A DNA stretch of 64,000 bases from Hormiphora californensis (Eukaryota > Ctenophora > Tentaculata > Cydippida > Pleurobrachiidae), in assembly GCA_020137815.1 (NCBI GenBank), contig CM035354.1, positions 1,917,495 through 1,981,494 of the forward strand, given 5' to 3'. The notes beneath the pieces were generated by a model that worked only from the letters and a program-made list of their open reading frames with translations, searched no databases and was not told the origin of the DNA. Made by a program: the position numbers and the translations under genes. Positions 34,243-46,792 of this stretch are shown piece after piece (position 1 is the stretch's first letter; every line of letters begins with the position of its first letter).

Positions 34243-34423
34243 CACGGTCGCTTGTAGTGGGAAAACGGTAATGGAAAACGGAAGTACAGTATGAAGACGC
34301 GCAACCGTCGCCAATCAGGGCGCTAGTACGTGCTGAACACATGCACTTTTTGCCGCGCATTATGCAAAGTGTGCGTCTCATTACTGTATTTCCATTACGG
34401 TAATACGACTACAAGCGGCGCTG
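34243..34423. mobile_element. PIF/Harbinger-like MITE, copy B (181 bp)
   Basis: CACGGTCGCTTGTAGTGG to CAAGCGGCGCTG, flanked by TTA at 34240-34242 and 34424-34426. Confidence 0.85.
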
Positions 34424-34868
34424 TTAGCGGATGATGATCTCTGTTTCAAATCCAAATAATTACTTTAAATCTCAATATGTAAATCATTGAGGTCGATTAT
34501 TTATAAGTACTATGTGTCCTCAATGTGCCCTCAAACGTTCCGTAGGCAGTATGTCATTCTACCCCAGATTACTGTTGCATACTTTAATTACTATATAATA
34601 TTAATATAAGGAGAAGGAGACGAATGAGACGTCTGAAGGTGAGTTGATTAAAATATATGAAGTTACATGTGTCGAAATCGTGATGATTAATCACCTTCAG
34701 ATCACGTCTCAGGTAAGGATATATATGTAATAGTTACATCGTTATGATAAAATCACGATACTGTGAGACATGTTGTCATACAAATTACAGATGCCAGATG
34801 AGATCAAAGGGTTCTATAATCCGGAAACAACCGAACCCGGAAACTGGTCGATTCTAGGTTCTAGCTTA

Positions 34869-35049
34869 CAGTGCTGCTTGTAGTCAAATTACCGTAATGA
34901 AAATACAGTAAGGAGACGCGCACGGTGCATAACGCACAGCAAAAAGTTCATGTGTCAGCACGTACTAGCGCCCTGATTGGTCACGGTTGCGCGTCGTCTT
35001 ACTGTATCTTTCGTTTTCCATTACCGTTTTCCCACTACAAGCGACCGTG
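34869..35049. mobile_element. PIF/Harbinger-like MITE, copy C (181 bp, inverted)
   Basis: Reverse orientation of copies A and B (CAGTGCTGCTTGTAGTC to CAAGCGACCGTG), flanked by TTA at 34866-34868 and 35050-35052. Confidence 0.85.
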
Positions 35050-35737
35050 TTATACCAAACTGTCGATTAAAGGTAGCTTTTGCCGCACTATCTGTACCCC
35101 AAAGAGAGCTTTACAAATATTACAAAAGGGCTTTGCGGGTAAAATTCACATCGGTTCCTAAATTAAAAACGGTTCTTTGACTTTCCAAAACATGTTGCAC
35201 CCTTTGCACCTTGCGGGTGTGGTATATATTTACTTTGAGTTTGTGAACCATTTAGAGACACATTACTTTGACAGGAATTTACTGCAGGTGTGGCTCGTCA
35301 CACCGTCATTTTATTTCATAATGTGACGGTTCGTTAGATTGAGAATTGACAAGCTCGGATAGAACGGTTTTGTTAGTTTCGGTCTGTGTAATCATATCTT
35401 TTCTCATTTAAGTGATTTTTGTTTTTCACTTTGAGTTTGCGAACCAGACCAACTAGACACAACACTTTGTAGGATTAATTTCGTTAGATTTTGTCTGTGT
35501 AATCATTTCTTTTCTCAGCGAATTTTGTTTCCTGGTTGTTTCTGAATAAATAGTTTTTAATGAGCTGCATCATAATGGAAAAAGTAGTGTATAAGAAACT
35601 CTGTACTTCACTATATTGTAACAAGACACATGTGTGAGAAATGAGAATGTAGCATATAGAGAAGATATTAAAATCATGTTACAATATGAGTCACAGCTGC
35701 AATACAAGTATTGTTTATACATTAAATACTTATAGAT

Positions 35738-38700
35738 ATGGACAAGTTTTATAACCAGACAACAGACCGGGTGATTGGGTGTGTCATGGTGGTCGTGACG
35801 GTAGTGGCTGTCCTTGGCAACAGCATCGCACTCAAAGTCTTCCTAAAACTCCCTAAAACGAGGGCCAACATCCTATTTGTCAAGTAAGTGAGATCACGCA
35901 ACGTTATATTAATATATATTACAACTGTTTACTGTGAACATGGGACTTGTCACCCAAAATATGCAATGTTATATGCAACGTTATATGCAAGTAAGTACAA
36001 CGTTATATATATAGTAGGGTAAGCTGGGGTAAAATGGCCCATTTTTTAACGTTTTAGGTTCTAAAATACGCAATTTATACAGCAGGAAGAAAAAAATTAT
36101 ATAGGCTATCCAATGAAACCTTTTCCTTTCAGCCGAGCTAAATTTTAAAATCTACAAGTTTTATTTAATGGGTTAATTAATCAATTCAAATAATTTGGTG
36201 AGGCGTTTTTTGAAAAATTTGCACCGGGGCAAAGTGGCCCAAGCCAATAGCATTGCTCGATTTTATCACGTGCCTGGTGTTGTTAGACGAAACGATCAAA
36301 CTAGGGGCAAAGTGGCCCATGTTCTGCACCGGAACATGGGCCACTTTGCCCCTAATTTGATCGTCTGTACTACATTTTTGTGCATTCCAATGTCACGTGG
36401 TATTGCAGGCGCCATTTCATTGGTCCTAGAGGTGGGCCACTTTGCCCCAGACCGGACCACTTTGCCCCGGAGAGTGGGCCATATTCGCCCCGATTTCACA
36501 AAATTGACAATTAAGACAACAAAAATGCCAATTTCTTCAAAAATTTTTATACCACGTTTTAGAGAATTATAAAGCCTAACTGGCAGTTTTTGCAAAATTA
36601 AAATCGGCCAACCCAAACAGAAATGACAGCAGTTTTAAAGCGAAAATTCGGAACAGAACGAGCAGGTCTCCGCTGGAGAAAAAGTCACGTGACCACATGT
36701 AATAACTAGGGCCACTTTGCCCCATACATGGGCCACTTTACCCCACGGGCCATTTTACCCCAGCTTACCCTACCTCGAGAGGTTCACTATATAACTGGGT
36801 TATTACCAGAATTTGTCAATTCGTAAAAGAGGGGCTACGAGCTTGCCTTATATCGACAAAAGAGGGTATAGTAGTTGAAAAAAGCACAAAAATGCTTGAC
36901 GAAACCTTTCCCTTTTGTCAAAAAGTTCTTATACAAAAAGTACCGGGTAAGTGGGTAACCGTGGGAAGGTGGGGTTGGTAATAACCCGACCGCGGTGACA
37001 CACGTATTTTGATTGGTACGATTTTAAGGCACACATAACACGCTTATAGTATCTCTTACTAAAGTCGGATTTTTTGAAGTTGTCACCCCCTGGGTGGCAC
37101 CCGAGATTTTATTTGCGTGTCGGAAACTTGTTTTGGCTCTCACGCCTTTGTTTCTTGACCAATTTCGTCAAACAAAACTTTTACAGACTCAAAAAATTAT
37201 GCTCTTTCCTATGATATGCGGCTTTTTGCGGAAAAATGAGAGCAAGTGGGGGTTGTCATGCGCAAATACGACGCCGTGTGTGAAAAGGGGGGTGACAACT
37301 TCAAAAAAATCAGACTTTAGGGTTTACTAGCTTGTGTACATCGATAAAAAGGGTTTAATAGCTCGTGTTATATATTATTATATGTCGCCCTTAGACAAGG
37401 TCTGTCGGGTTGAGCTATAATGCTATTAGTATTACTTAAATCGTATACTACTAAAAGTTATACTACTAATAAAATATTATTACACAACTCCATCCTCCAT
37501 CTAAGCTAACTTAAAGTCTAAGGATCGGTAAAACACTTATGAAATATACATTGTTATAACAGCTCTGTTTCAGTATTGCATTAGCAGACGTGATCACGGG
37601 ATTGACGTCATCGAGCTACGTCATGGGCGTTCTGTTCAATGATCGGAGGCCCATTAACTTTGTGAAGAACATGACTCTGCCAGTCAACAACTATATAGGA
37701 TCAGTAACTGGTACGTAATCAGACCTCAGTGACCATGGTAACCACATGAGCTGTTACCATGTCAACCTCATAATTGTGTAATACATATATCATTCCTTCA
37801 TTGTAATTCTAAAAATGTTTTGTGAAGCTGTAAATATAATTCCATGCCATTTCTTCAGGGTTTTCTCATAACACCTGTACAAGAGCCAGCCTGTACATCA
37901 CTTTAGTTCTCAGGTAATTAAGCTAAAAAGTTCTAAGAGCTTATCGGTGAAGACCAGAACTGGCTGATTAAGATGATTGATATTTGATATATATCCTCAT
38001 CATAAATTATATAATATAATTTTTCAGTTTGGTACGATGTGTTTGTATGTGCTACCCACTCAAAGTTGGACAATGGATATCTGTTGAAAGAACAATGTGT
38101 CTGACTGCTTTTGTTTGGTAAGTTTAAAAATGTTTCAGAAACTCTGATGACGATTTCGTAACCGTGGCAACCCTCAGGTTTTTCTCAATCGGCATGTCAT
38201 CGGTCCCCTACTGTTTCTCCGTCCCCTATGTGTTCAACCCGATGGCCCTCCTATTTACCTGGGACATTGGACAATTCATTACGGAGGATACGCCAGCCTA
38301 TGTTGCTTGTTATTTCTTTCTTGTTATTCTACCATTTGTTGTTCCTGGAATCGGCATTATTCTTAGCAGGTATGAGGTTACCATGGAAACCATTATTTGT
38401 AGCAGGTATGAGGTTATCTGCCAGATTCTAAAGTCAATATATTTTACCTTAAGTTGAGTCGCTTGACATTCATGTGCATGAAAAATTCAACTTTCAAGCG
38501 ACCATGTCGAGAAATGAAATATGTTGATCTTTGATTTGATTGGTTATGGGCTGGCAGCTTGAAGTTGAACTGTAGAGTATTCAATCTCATCAAATCGAAA
38601 ATACCCTAGAATATATCGCCTGACACTGTGTTATATGAACAATTCATAGAGATCAATCAACCGATTATAACATGCTGGAATTCATCTCCGCATCCACGTC

Positions 38701-41700
38701 ACACAGGAGAGACACATACGAATATGTCCTCATATATAACTCAACTATGATCTCTTCAGTGCACTTTCTCTACAAAAAGTCTACAAGAGCTTTGCCTTGG
38801 CACGGAGCATGCACTTGAAGGACTGCTCAGCTGGAGATTCCAAGGGAAAAGCACAGAGTGACCTTCTTTCTGTCACGAATACCGTTCTTTTGATCGTGGC
38901 ATTCTTTCTGGTATGGTATAATCTCCCCAATTTTCCCCTCTGAAATTTGTCAAAATTTGACACTCAAAGGGCAATATTGGTAAATCAATTGGTTCATGAA
39001 CCTGACGTTTTGCCAAATTTTATCTTTACAGCCATTATTTTGACCCCGCACGTGGTGTCAACTAACAGCTCATTTTTGCAGTTGTGTTACATGCCAATCT
39101 GGATAATTCTGAATGTGCCAGTTCCTAATGCAAGTTCAGCTTCTCCCAAAGACCTTCTTTCTTGGAATAACCCGGGTAAAAATACATTGCAAAGTTACTT
39201 ATATGTATAATAGCAAGTTTAAACACTATATAGGTTTACTTCAAACACTATATAGGTTTACTTTAAACACTATATAGGTTTACTTTAAACACTATATAGG
39301 TTTACTTCAAAAGTTAGATCGTGATCTGCTTTTGCAACAATTATATCAATAGTTAAAAAATAAAAACTAAACCAAAAATAGTTATAGCCTCTTATCGTAG
39401 ATGAAAGGCATTTAACTATTATCATTAGGGGGGGGTGACACGTAACACTTTGTAACACTTTGTAACATGTGCAGAAAACTTTTTGTGCACGTTACATGTT
39501 ACAAAGTGTTACATAGTGTTACAAAGTGTTACATAGTGTTACAAAGTGTTACATAGTGTTACATAGTGTTACATAGTGTTACAAAGTGTTACATAGTGTT
39601 ACAAAGTGTTACATAGTGTTACAAAGTGTTACAAAGTGTTACATAGTGTTACAAAGTGTTACATAGTGTTACAAAGTGTTACAAAGTGTTACAAATTGTT
39701 ACATAGTGTTACAAAGTGTCACAAAGTGTTACATAGTGTCACAAAGTGTTACAAATTGTTACAAAGTGTTACAAATTGTTACAAAAACACAAGGATTTGT
39801 AGCGAAGCACATTTTCAATCTTTGACCAAAAAATTGATTTTGGAAAAATTTTATTTCTTTTTCCAACAGAAACGTCGTATATCATCTTATTAAGTACAAA
39901 GAATCGATTACCAATGAAAAAAAGTCAATTGGGTCACAACTCACAGGTGACTCAGCACATTGGGGGCCTCTGAGAGGCACAATACTTCTAATATCGCTCT
40001 AAAAACTTTACCGTTGTCTAAAGTTCATATTTTTCTTTACCAAATGGACTATTTCAGCCCTGATTTCCACAGTCGATGACATCGGAGGCTCAAAACATCC
40101 GCAAATTAGTAAAAAAGTGTATGTTTTAACCCTAGAAATGATTTAAAACTTTTAGATGTGTTCTAGAAAGACACCAAAGTCGTTCAAATTACTTATTCAC
40201 CAACCGTTGAAAATTTGCTTCGCTACAAATCCTTGTGTTTTGTAACAATTTGTAACACTTTGTAACAATTTGTAACAATTTGTAACACTTTGTAACAATT
40301 TGTAACACTTTGTGACACTTTGTAACACTTTGTAACACTATGTAACACTTTGTAACACTATGTAACACTTTGTAACACTATGTAACACTTTGTAACACTT
40401 TGTAACACTATGTAACACTTTGTAACACTTTGTAACACTTTGTAACACTTTGTAACACTATGTAACACTTTGTAACACTATGTAACACTTTGTAACACTA
40501 TGTAACACTTTGTAACATGTGCAGAAAACTTTTTGTGCACGTTACATGTTACAAAGTGTTACAAAGTGTTACGTGTCACCCCCCCCCTCATTAGCTGTCA
40601 CATGCTCGCTGCAATAGAGACATATTGACATATCAATATCAGAAACTTTTGATAAAATAAACTGATTTCAAGTTAAATTGAAGTTTACCCAATTCGTAGT
40701 TTTGATACAGTCGGACCCCGATTTAGGGACACCCTCGGGGGAAAGGCTCTTGTCCACTAAATCGGGGTGTCCACTAAATCGGGGTCAAATAAGGTTAATT
40801 TCCTATATCGGGGGAAAAAAGTCCTGTCCCTAAATCGGGGTGCCACTAAATCGGGGGGCCCTAAATCGGGGTCCGACTGTACATGTCCTTTCTTTTTCAC
40901 AGAACCAGGTGTTTGGCTATATGTTGACGATAGGATATACTATAATGACCTGCCTGAATAGTGCGGTGAATCCTTTCGTGTTCTACTTCCGGGGATCAGA
41001 GTTTAAAAAGGAGTTGAAAAAGATAAACAGGTACAAGAAATTTAATTTATTTATTATCAAAATAGTTCTTACTCTTACTGGGGCACTTCAAACTGTGCCA
41101 TTGACTGTGACCAGCACTGAAACTGTGTGTATGTTTTGATTTAGTAACCTATACGGTATGTATATTGTATATACAAATACAGATATTATTATTATTATTA
41201 ATAATTAATTATTATTTATTTATTTATTTATTGTATGATTATGTGCTCTTTGTCTAGTAACCCGATCTGAATGCATTTGAAGAAATCAAAGAAGGAGCCG
41301 AAAAATGACAAGTCATGTCATTTTTAGTAAAAGATAAAGAATAAAACTTCTGAATAATGAGTTCAGAGCAAGAATTAAATAGGGAAGAAAATCGAAAAAT
41401 ATAAAGAACTAGCGCACCCATTGGGTGCGCCCCAAGTAAGGGCTTTTTGATAACCCACACGGCTTCGCCGTGTGGTTGTTTTTGCCACTTTTAACGGAAA
41501 TAACACGGTTGCCATGGCAACTGAAGTGGTAACTATGGGAACGGAATTGTTAAAATTCATTCGAAAATAATAAGAAACTTCCACTGGAAGTTCCAAAAGT
41601 GTGAGCAACAGCTTAACAGCTTTGGTCGCATACATTTTTTTATGAAGGAGCACCCATTCCTACCCGGTTTTTTATTTGTGGTTTTTTGATCTTTGATGTC

Positions 41701-43054
41701 GATTTTTTCAAAAACCCTACATGGGATTAGATTAATTCTTTTTCTAATCGACTAAGCTAATCCTGAGCTTTCGAAAACACACCCTATTGATATAGATCTG
41801 ATGAAAAAACTTCGACGCGACATCTCCAAATTATAATAGAGATAAGTTAAGTCGCGAAACTTTTCTTAAATTGTGCAATATGTAGCCTTCAACTTTTGAT
41901 AACAACAGCTGTCATATAATAATGCAAAATTCAATTCATTCGGGGAGCATATTATAGCAAATTTCGTTTCCAAGTATTAATCGGATCTAGTAGTGGATAA
42001 TATGTAATCGATAATATGTATAACTACATATCCAGTAAATGAATTGTTCTACCCACATGAATTTGATTTTACAATTATAGCAGTAACCCGGATAACTGAC
42101 CAACAACACTGCTTTTGTGTTTGGAAAACAATGAAGATGGCGGAATATGGCTACAAAAAGTTTCAGGAATGTGCAAAAGTTTCAGGAATGTGCAAAATGC
42201 TATTCCTAAGGTATTAGAGGTGGATTCATTGATAACTAACCAACTAACTAAAATTCCACAAAATGCCGTGAAATTGAAATTTTATGGAGGAATGTGATAC
42301 ACCTTTGGTTTTAAACATGTGATGGAATCGCTGCTTTCTGTAGAATGCAGGTCCTGGTTACTATAACAACTAGTATTAATATCATAAGTTTTAGACACGT
42401 TTTAAGACACTTTTTTGATTTTTTGTCATGAGGACATCTTGAAAATGGTCATTTTAGGGTATTATAACCCCTATATGCAGTATAACATTTTGTAACAACA
42501 ATTTACTCGGAATGAAGGTCTAAAAGGCGTGCATTTTTCTTACAGAGTCAACGGGGAAACGAAAAGAACGAAAATGCTGTCATGTCAAAAGAATGTGCGC
42601 TTCTTCAACACTACACACGTCACAAGGTATATATAGTCGGGAGATCGGGCGACAGGATTTTGATTGTTTTGTTCTAAGTAACCCTCTTTTACATTTTTAA
42701 AAGAGGCCGCGAGAAACAGGGTCGAGCAAGGCAAGATTTTGCCTGGTATATCGGGGTGAAATATCGAAATATCCTTACTTTTTGGGAAGTTTATCCTCCC
42801 GGTAAATCGGGGTTCCAGTATAAAAGCGGCCAAATAAATATACTGGTTCCTGTTTCTTTTCTTCATTCTTGGCATAGCTCATTCTTGAATTATTTTATTC
42901 TTAAACATCAAAACTTCCCAGGACGGAAGGAAGGGCAACTCTACACAGTTTGAATCTAGAACAGAAGATCTCAAATTGTAACCTCAGCGAGGAAGTGAAG
43001 ATTGGAGATGACCAATCAATTGCCGCTGGCACAGACCCAATATCTGAATTATAA
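35738..43054 (+). CDS. Rhodopsin-like (class A) 7TM receptor
   Basis: Exons 35738-35883, 37574-37710, 37859-37913, 38028-38117, 38178-38369, 38760-38910, 39082-39129, 40903-41030, 42546-42626 and 42922-43054 (TAA) give about 386 residues with every phase closing. Hallmarks: NQT glycosylation site, LGNS in TM1, NIALADVITGL in TM2, a Cys before TM3 (HNTCTRASLY), W closing TM4, CYMP in TM6, and NSAVNPFVFYFRGSEF in TM7 plus helix 8. The DRY motif at the end of TM3 is replaced by VRCVCMCYPL, which is unusual and may alter G-protein coupling or basal activity. The intron after TM6 must use a GC donor to stay in frame. The ligand cannot be inferred. The gene runs tail-to-tail with the Kv gene. Confidence 0.85.
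36014..36773. mobile_element. Foldback MITE (760 bp) in first GPCR intron
   Basis: Inverted ends GTAGGGTAAGCTGGGGTAAA and its complement. The interior repeats GGGGCAAAGTGGCCC many times in both directions. It encodes no transposase. Confidence 0.85.
37074..37320. mobile_element. Foldback element in first GPCR intron
   Basis: Inverted ends GTCGGATTTTTTGAAGTTGT and its complement, with CACCCCC inside. A relative with the same ends but a different core lies at 62449-62664. Confidence 0.7.
39220..39312. repeat. Short tandem repeat, about 22-bp unit
   Basis: Four copies of AAACACTATATAGGTTTACT, in the GPCR intron after TM6. Confidence 0.9.
39428..40588. mobile_element. 1.16-kb giant hairpin with 10-bp repeat arms in a GPCR intron
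   Basis: Arms are ACAAAGTGTT / ACATAGTGTT decamers on the left and their complement on the right, capped by GGGGGGGTGACACGTAAC. The core has its own inverted pair (ACAAGGATTTGTAGCGAAGC). Near each outer end sits a self-complementary block of about 48 bp (TTTGTAACATGTGCAGAAAA ...) that is in the same orientation in both arms. Confidence 0.88.
40708..40879. mobile_element. Pogo/Tc1-like MITE (172 bp)
   Basis: Ends CAGTCGGACCCCGATTTA / TAAATCGGGGTCCGACTG flanked by TA on both sides, with internal repeats of CACTAAATCGGGG. It ends 23 nt before the TM7 exon. Degenerate relatives occur around 4080-4180, 30250-30355, 42700-42840 and 57515-57640. Confidence 0.8.
41405..41840. repeat. Dispersed copy of the X-box satellite unit
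   Basis: Same unit as the 28216-29500 array, with GTTGCCATGGCAAC at 41508-41521. It is inside the GPCR intron between the TM7 exon and the C-tail exon, with extra sequence inserted before the closing CTCCAAATTATAATAGAGA. Confidence 0.8.
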
Positions 43055-43297
43055 TGTTAGTTTTCTTTTAAGTAAGAAGAATAAACAATACAATCATGAC
43101 TGTTGCTGAAGTTTTTTTAATGTTACATTAGTTTATTAACTGTTATTTCGCTGAAAAACTTTTAAACTTGGTCTTCATTAGTTGATGGTTGGAAATTAAT
43201 ACAATGTGCTTTCGCAAGTTCAATGTTATTCAATGTCTATCATATTATTTGTTCATCAACAACGTCTTTTAAAATTCAATTAACAATTAAATCTACT

Positions 43298-46200
43298 TCA
43301 AAAATGGGTCATAGCAAACTGTGGCCCCATAGATTTCCTCCTTGTTCCCACGATTCTCTGCCAGGAAATCGCCTCTTCATCTTCATCATCATCCTCATCG
43401 TCATCATTCGACTTGCTCTCCGATGGGAGGCCCTGAAAATTAGTTTGTTCAATGTACAGTACATGACATTTACCTGGTTTGTCAGGGGAAACTTTGGTGT
43501 AAATTCTAAATAAAAATTTATTACATAATTTATTCCGAAAAGTAAACGTTACATAATGCTTCCTTCCTCAATGAAGAAGGTGTTCTTTTCAGAGGGTTTC
43601 TCTCTCTAGCTTGTTCTAGGCATTACTTAATATGCTATGACACAGCTTTAAGTTTCGTCCTTTGAATCGAACCTTAGGGGTGGCATGCGAGTGCACATTG
43701 TAAAATTTTGAGCTATAACAAACTGGTTATATTGCCGGCAGTGGTACATTTTCAAGGTATGACGGCTGGGCGTGGTACCTGTTTCTGTCCCACTAAAAAA
43801 ACGTTAGAAAGATGAGCGTGGACGAACTCTCTCACGAACTCTCTCATAAACTCTCACTCTTGTTTTAAATTTTTTTACCTGACTTCATGCAACAATTATA
43901 ATGTCGCAGATTCTTACACTTTTAGACCTCGCAGGCTAGGTCAAAAAAAAACTACATCATTCGCAGGCTCGTGAGGTAGTTACACTTAGTGGCACTCGCA
44001 GGCTCGTGCACTAAAGTACAAGAATCTGCCTCGACCTTTGGTCTCGGATCATTATTGTTGCACTCACATCACCCGACCTTCGATCACGTGATAAAACTTG
44101 CAGGCATAATAAAATCCTACATAACATAATACATTTGGTAAACTATACCTTGGATAATCTCTTCATAAGTGAGTTAAGTTGTTTATTCTTCTTCATTTCT
44201 CGCTGGTAGACCCTTTCCAAGTGTTTGCTCAAGATAGGAATCGGTATCGCAAAAAGAGGCACACCCGATATAGCACACAGACCACCAACAATTTTTCCCG
44301 GTGTTGTGTGAATCGTAGGAGTTCCATAGCCAATCGTTGTTATGGTGATTAAACTCCACCTAGGGGTTGATATGGTGATTAAACTCCACCTAGGGGTTGT
44401 TATGGTGATTAAACTCTACCTAGTGGTTGATATGGTGATTAAACTCCACCTAGTGGTTACTGGTTATTATGGTGATTATCAAGATCGTATAGCTCTTTTC
44501 TTTTCTACTTTGTACCTGACAAATTCCCCTGATTACTAACCAGACGTATTCGATGATGCTGAGATGCCCTTCTTCGTCATCATCCCCCTTCATACCATGA
44601 CACCCGCACGATGAGCTGTTGTGCTGAAATAAAAATGATCTTTATTTAAAATATATTTAAATTCTATTTAAATTCTATTCTTTTAAGTTGTCAGAGATAA
44701 AATATCATTCGCTCTATAGCCTAGATGATAGAATAACAAAAACTCTGAAGTCTGACAATCAAAATGAGGCTGATAAACAGTTATTCTATCATGATTGAAT
44801 TGACATTTCACTACTATGTATTTCACTACTGACATTTCACTACTATTAACTTTAAAGACCTGATAGTTAGATGCATCTAACTATCAGGTCTTTAAAATTA
44901 ATGGTAGTGAAATGTCAGTTTAATTTCAGTAATCTGTCATGATAATTTTAAAATCTAAAAGACAAATTCACGAAATTTGCACAGTAGATTACCTGTGGTG
45001 GAGTGTGCTCAGAGAGGTTTGGAGACTTCGGTTCCTTCACCTCTACCAGATACTCGAAACACGCGAAGATAAACACAATAACAAAGACGAAGAGCAACAC
45101 TGAAATTAGCTCCCGTGAAGCTTCCTTCAGTGCCATACCAAGAGAATTCAGGAGAAGAGAGTGCCGTGAGAGCCGTAAAATTCGAACACTAAATGCCAGT
45201 CGTATAGAGGTTTGAATGAAGCGATTGTAAGTGAGAGGGGTATGAGCCGTGGCCACCAGAACCGCGAAAGAGGTTATCACGACTAGGTCAATGACAGCTT
45301 GGAAGCTCTGAAGGAAATCCTTCTTTTTCGGTGCGGCGTAGAAGTAGAGAAAGAAGGAGAAGAGAAACCACAGCACACAGAAGGTGTCTAGAATGACAAA
45401 AAGGCGGAGAGACCCATATCTTTCATAGAAGTCATGTTCTTCCCCGCGTATCCCGGAACGGAACTGTGGCATAGTCGCTGTTATGAAGCTTATCACTGAC
45501 AGCAATATGAAACAAATATCGAAAAATGTGAAGATTTTAGTTCTTGCGGAGCTCTTATGGTAAAGGAGGAGGTAGACACTGGATTGCCATGACATCGGAT
45601 CACTCGGCACCATCCACTCATAATTCTCATGCACCTCTGTCTCGTATGGGCCCACTGTTATCTTGGAGTGTTTGATCCCAAAGAACGTCAAGTGATCCAG
45701 AAACACTTCCGCATTGACTCCTTTAGGTGAGCGGAGTATATCACTTTGGTAGTAGTACAGGATGGACTCAAAACAATCACTTCGAATTCCAGGAAAGTTG
45801 AAATGTCCTTCTGTGTGGTCGAAGTAGTCGAATTTTTCATTGGTCCCAAAAAGTGTATTTGGGTGTCGAGCAAGAGTGGTCCATTGTGTTTGAAACATGG
45901 CTCCAATCACTTTTATGTATGCAAACCGGGCGTAATTTCGTTCCTTGCACAAGCAGACAGTATCAGGAACAAGCATGTCGGGAGTGGTTTCAAAGAAGTC
46001 AGGAACGGGATTAAACCTCACCCTTCTTCTCACGGGTACTCGGACAAGTTTTGGGGAAGCGTCACTCAGCTCTGCCGCATCATCTGAACTAGACTCTGGC
46101 ATGAAGAAGTTCCGAACCAGGTAATAGTGGTATGAGTGGTCATTGAAAAGATTTTCCGTTACGATGGGTACTCGGACTATTCTCTGTTTCGAATTACCAG

Positions 46201-46792
46201 ACTTTTTTTGCGGTTGCTGTGGTTGCGGGGTGTTGTCGGCGCTCAGCAGAGTAGACGCCTTCACGTGAGACACCGGGGTGTCCTCGACAATGGTTAGCGA
46301 GGTCTTTCTAATATTTTCAGGGGAAGGCGAGACAAGGTTAACAGACGGAATGGAGTTTAGTGGTTTGGGGGTGCTACCCATTACGCACTCGATGTTAAAC
46401 CCAGTTGACGCGTCCTGCTGCAGGGCAGGGTCACTGATCGGGCTGGGACTACTGCTGTCACTAGAACTCTCCGCGGCATGTGTCCCGAGTGTTCCGTTGC
46501 AGGTTGGTAGGGGCGGCGGTGCACACAGTTTAGGGCCATCCACGGGAGGGGAGATGAGCGGAAGTTCCTCCTCCACCTCCTCCTCAAGTGTCGTCGCAGA
46601 GAGGAGAGCCAGCTCGAGTGATCGTTTCCTGGCAGGGGAAAGAATCCTGATCGAGTCTCGGGTGTTACGAATCGCTTTCTTGTGTACATTTTGCAGGGGG
46701 TCTGGAGGAGTTGGAGGGGCCAGTGTATTTTCATCGATGGACGACGAACATGAAGATGAAAATGAACTTTGTTTTAGGAGGCTTTTCAACAT
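43298..46792 (-). CDS. Voltage-gated K+ channel, Shaker-type (Kv)
   Basis: Exons in transcript order 46792-44993, 44623-44541, 44359-44149 and 43432-43298 (TGA) give about 742 residues with matching phases. Residues 1-285 are a long Ser/Pro-rich cytoplasmic region. T1 tetramerisation domain about 290-378 (FQTQWTTLARHPNTLFG, YYYQSD). S1 419-440, S2 464-486, S3 497-514, S4 523-543 (IRLAFSVRILRLSRHS), S5 560-583, pore WWSLITITTIGYG about 628-640, S6 with VPLFAIPIPIL (the PxP hinge), then a tail with an Asp/Glu cluster. It forms tetrameric K+-selective plasma-membrane channels. Odd points: one S4 arginine of the Shaker series is replaced by Phe, and the pore-exon acceptor is tandemly repeated. 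The frame is open upstream of the chosen Met to about 46965 without another ATG, and an acceptor-like CATGATCAG lies there, so an extra 5' exon is possible. Confidence 0.9.
44341..44478. repeat. 30-bp tandem repeat spanning the Kv pore-exon splice acceptor
   Basis: Four full units (from 44341, 44371, 44401 and 44431) and a partial one. On the minus strand each unit reads CTAG|GTGGAGTTTAATCACC, the acceptor plus the first pore-helix codons. Possible exon starts are 44359, 44389, 44419 and 44449. Confidence 0.92.
44831..44917. mobile_element. Small perfect foldback in Kv intron 1
   Basis: GACATTTCACTACTATTAA arms around a TAGATGCATCTA centre at about 44873. The outer TTTCACTACT motif is repeated upstream at 44809-44830. 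Confidence 0.7.

Noticed and set aside
39606-39893. Cys-Tyr-Lys-Val-Leu-His-Ser-Val repeat protein
   Set aside because: Translation of the ACAAAGTGTT decamer arm of the hairpin element.
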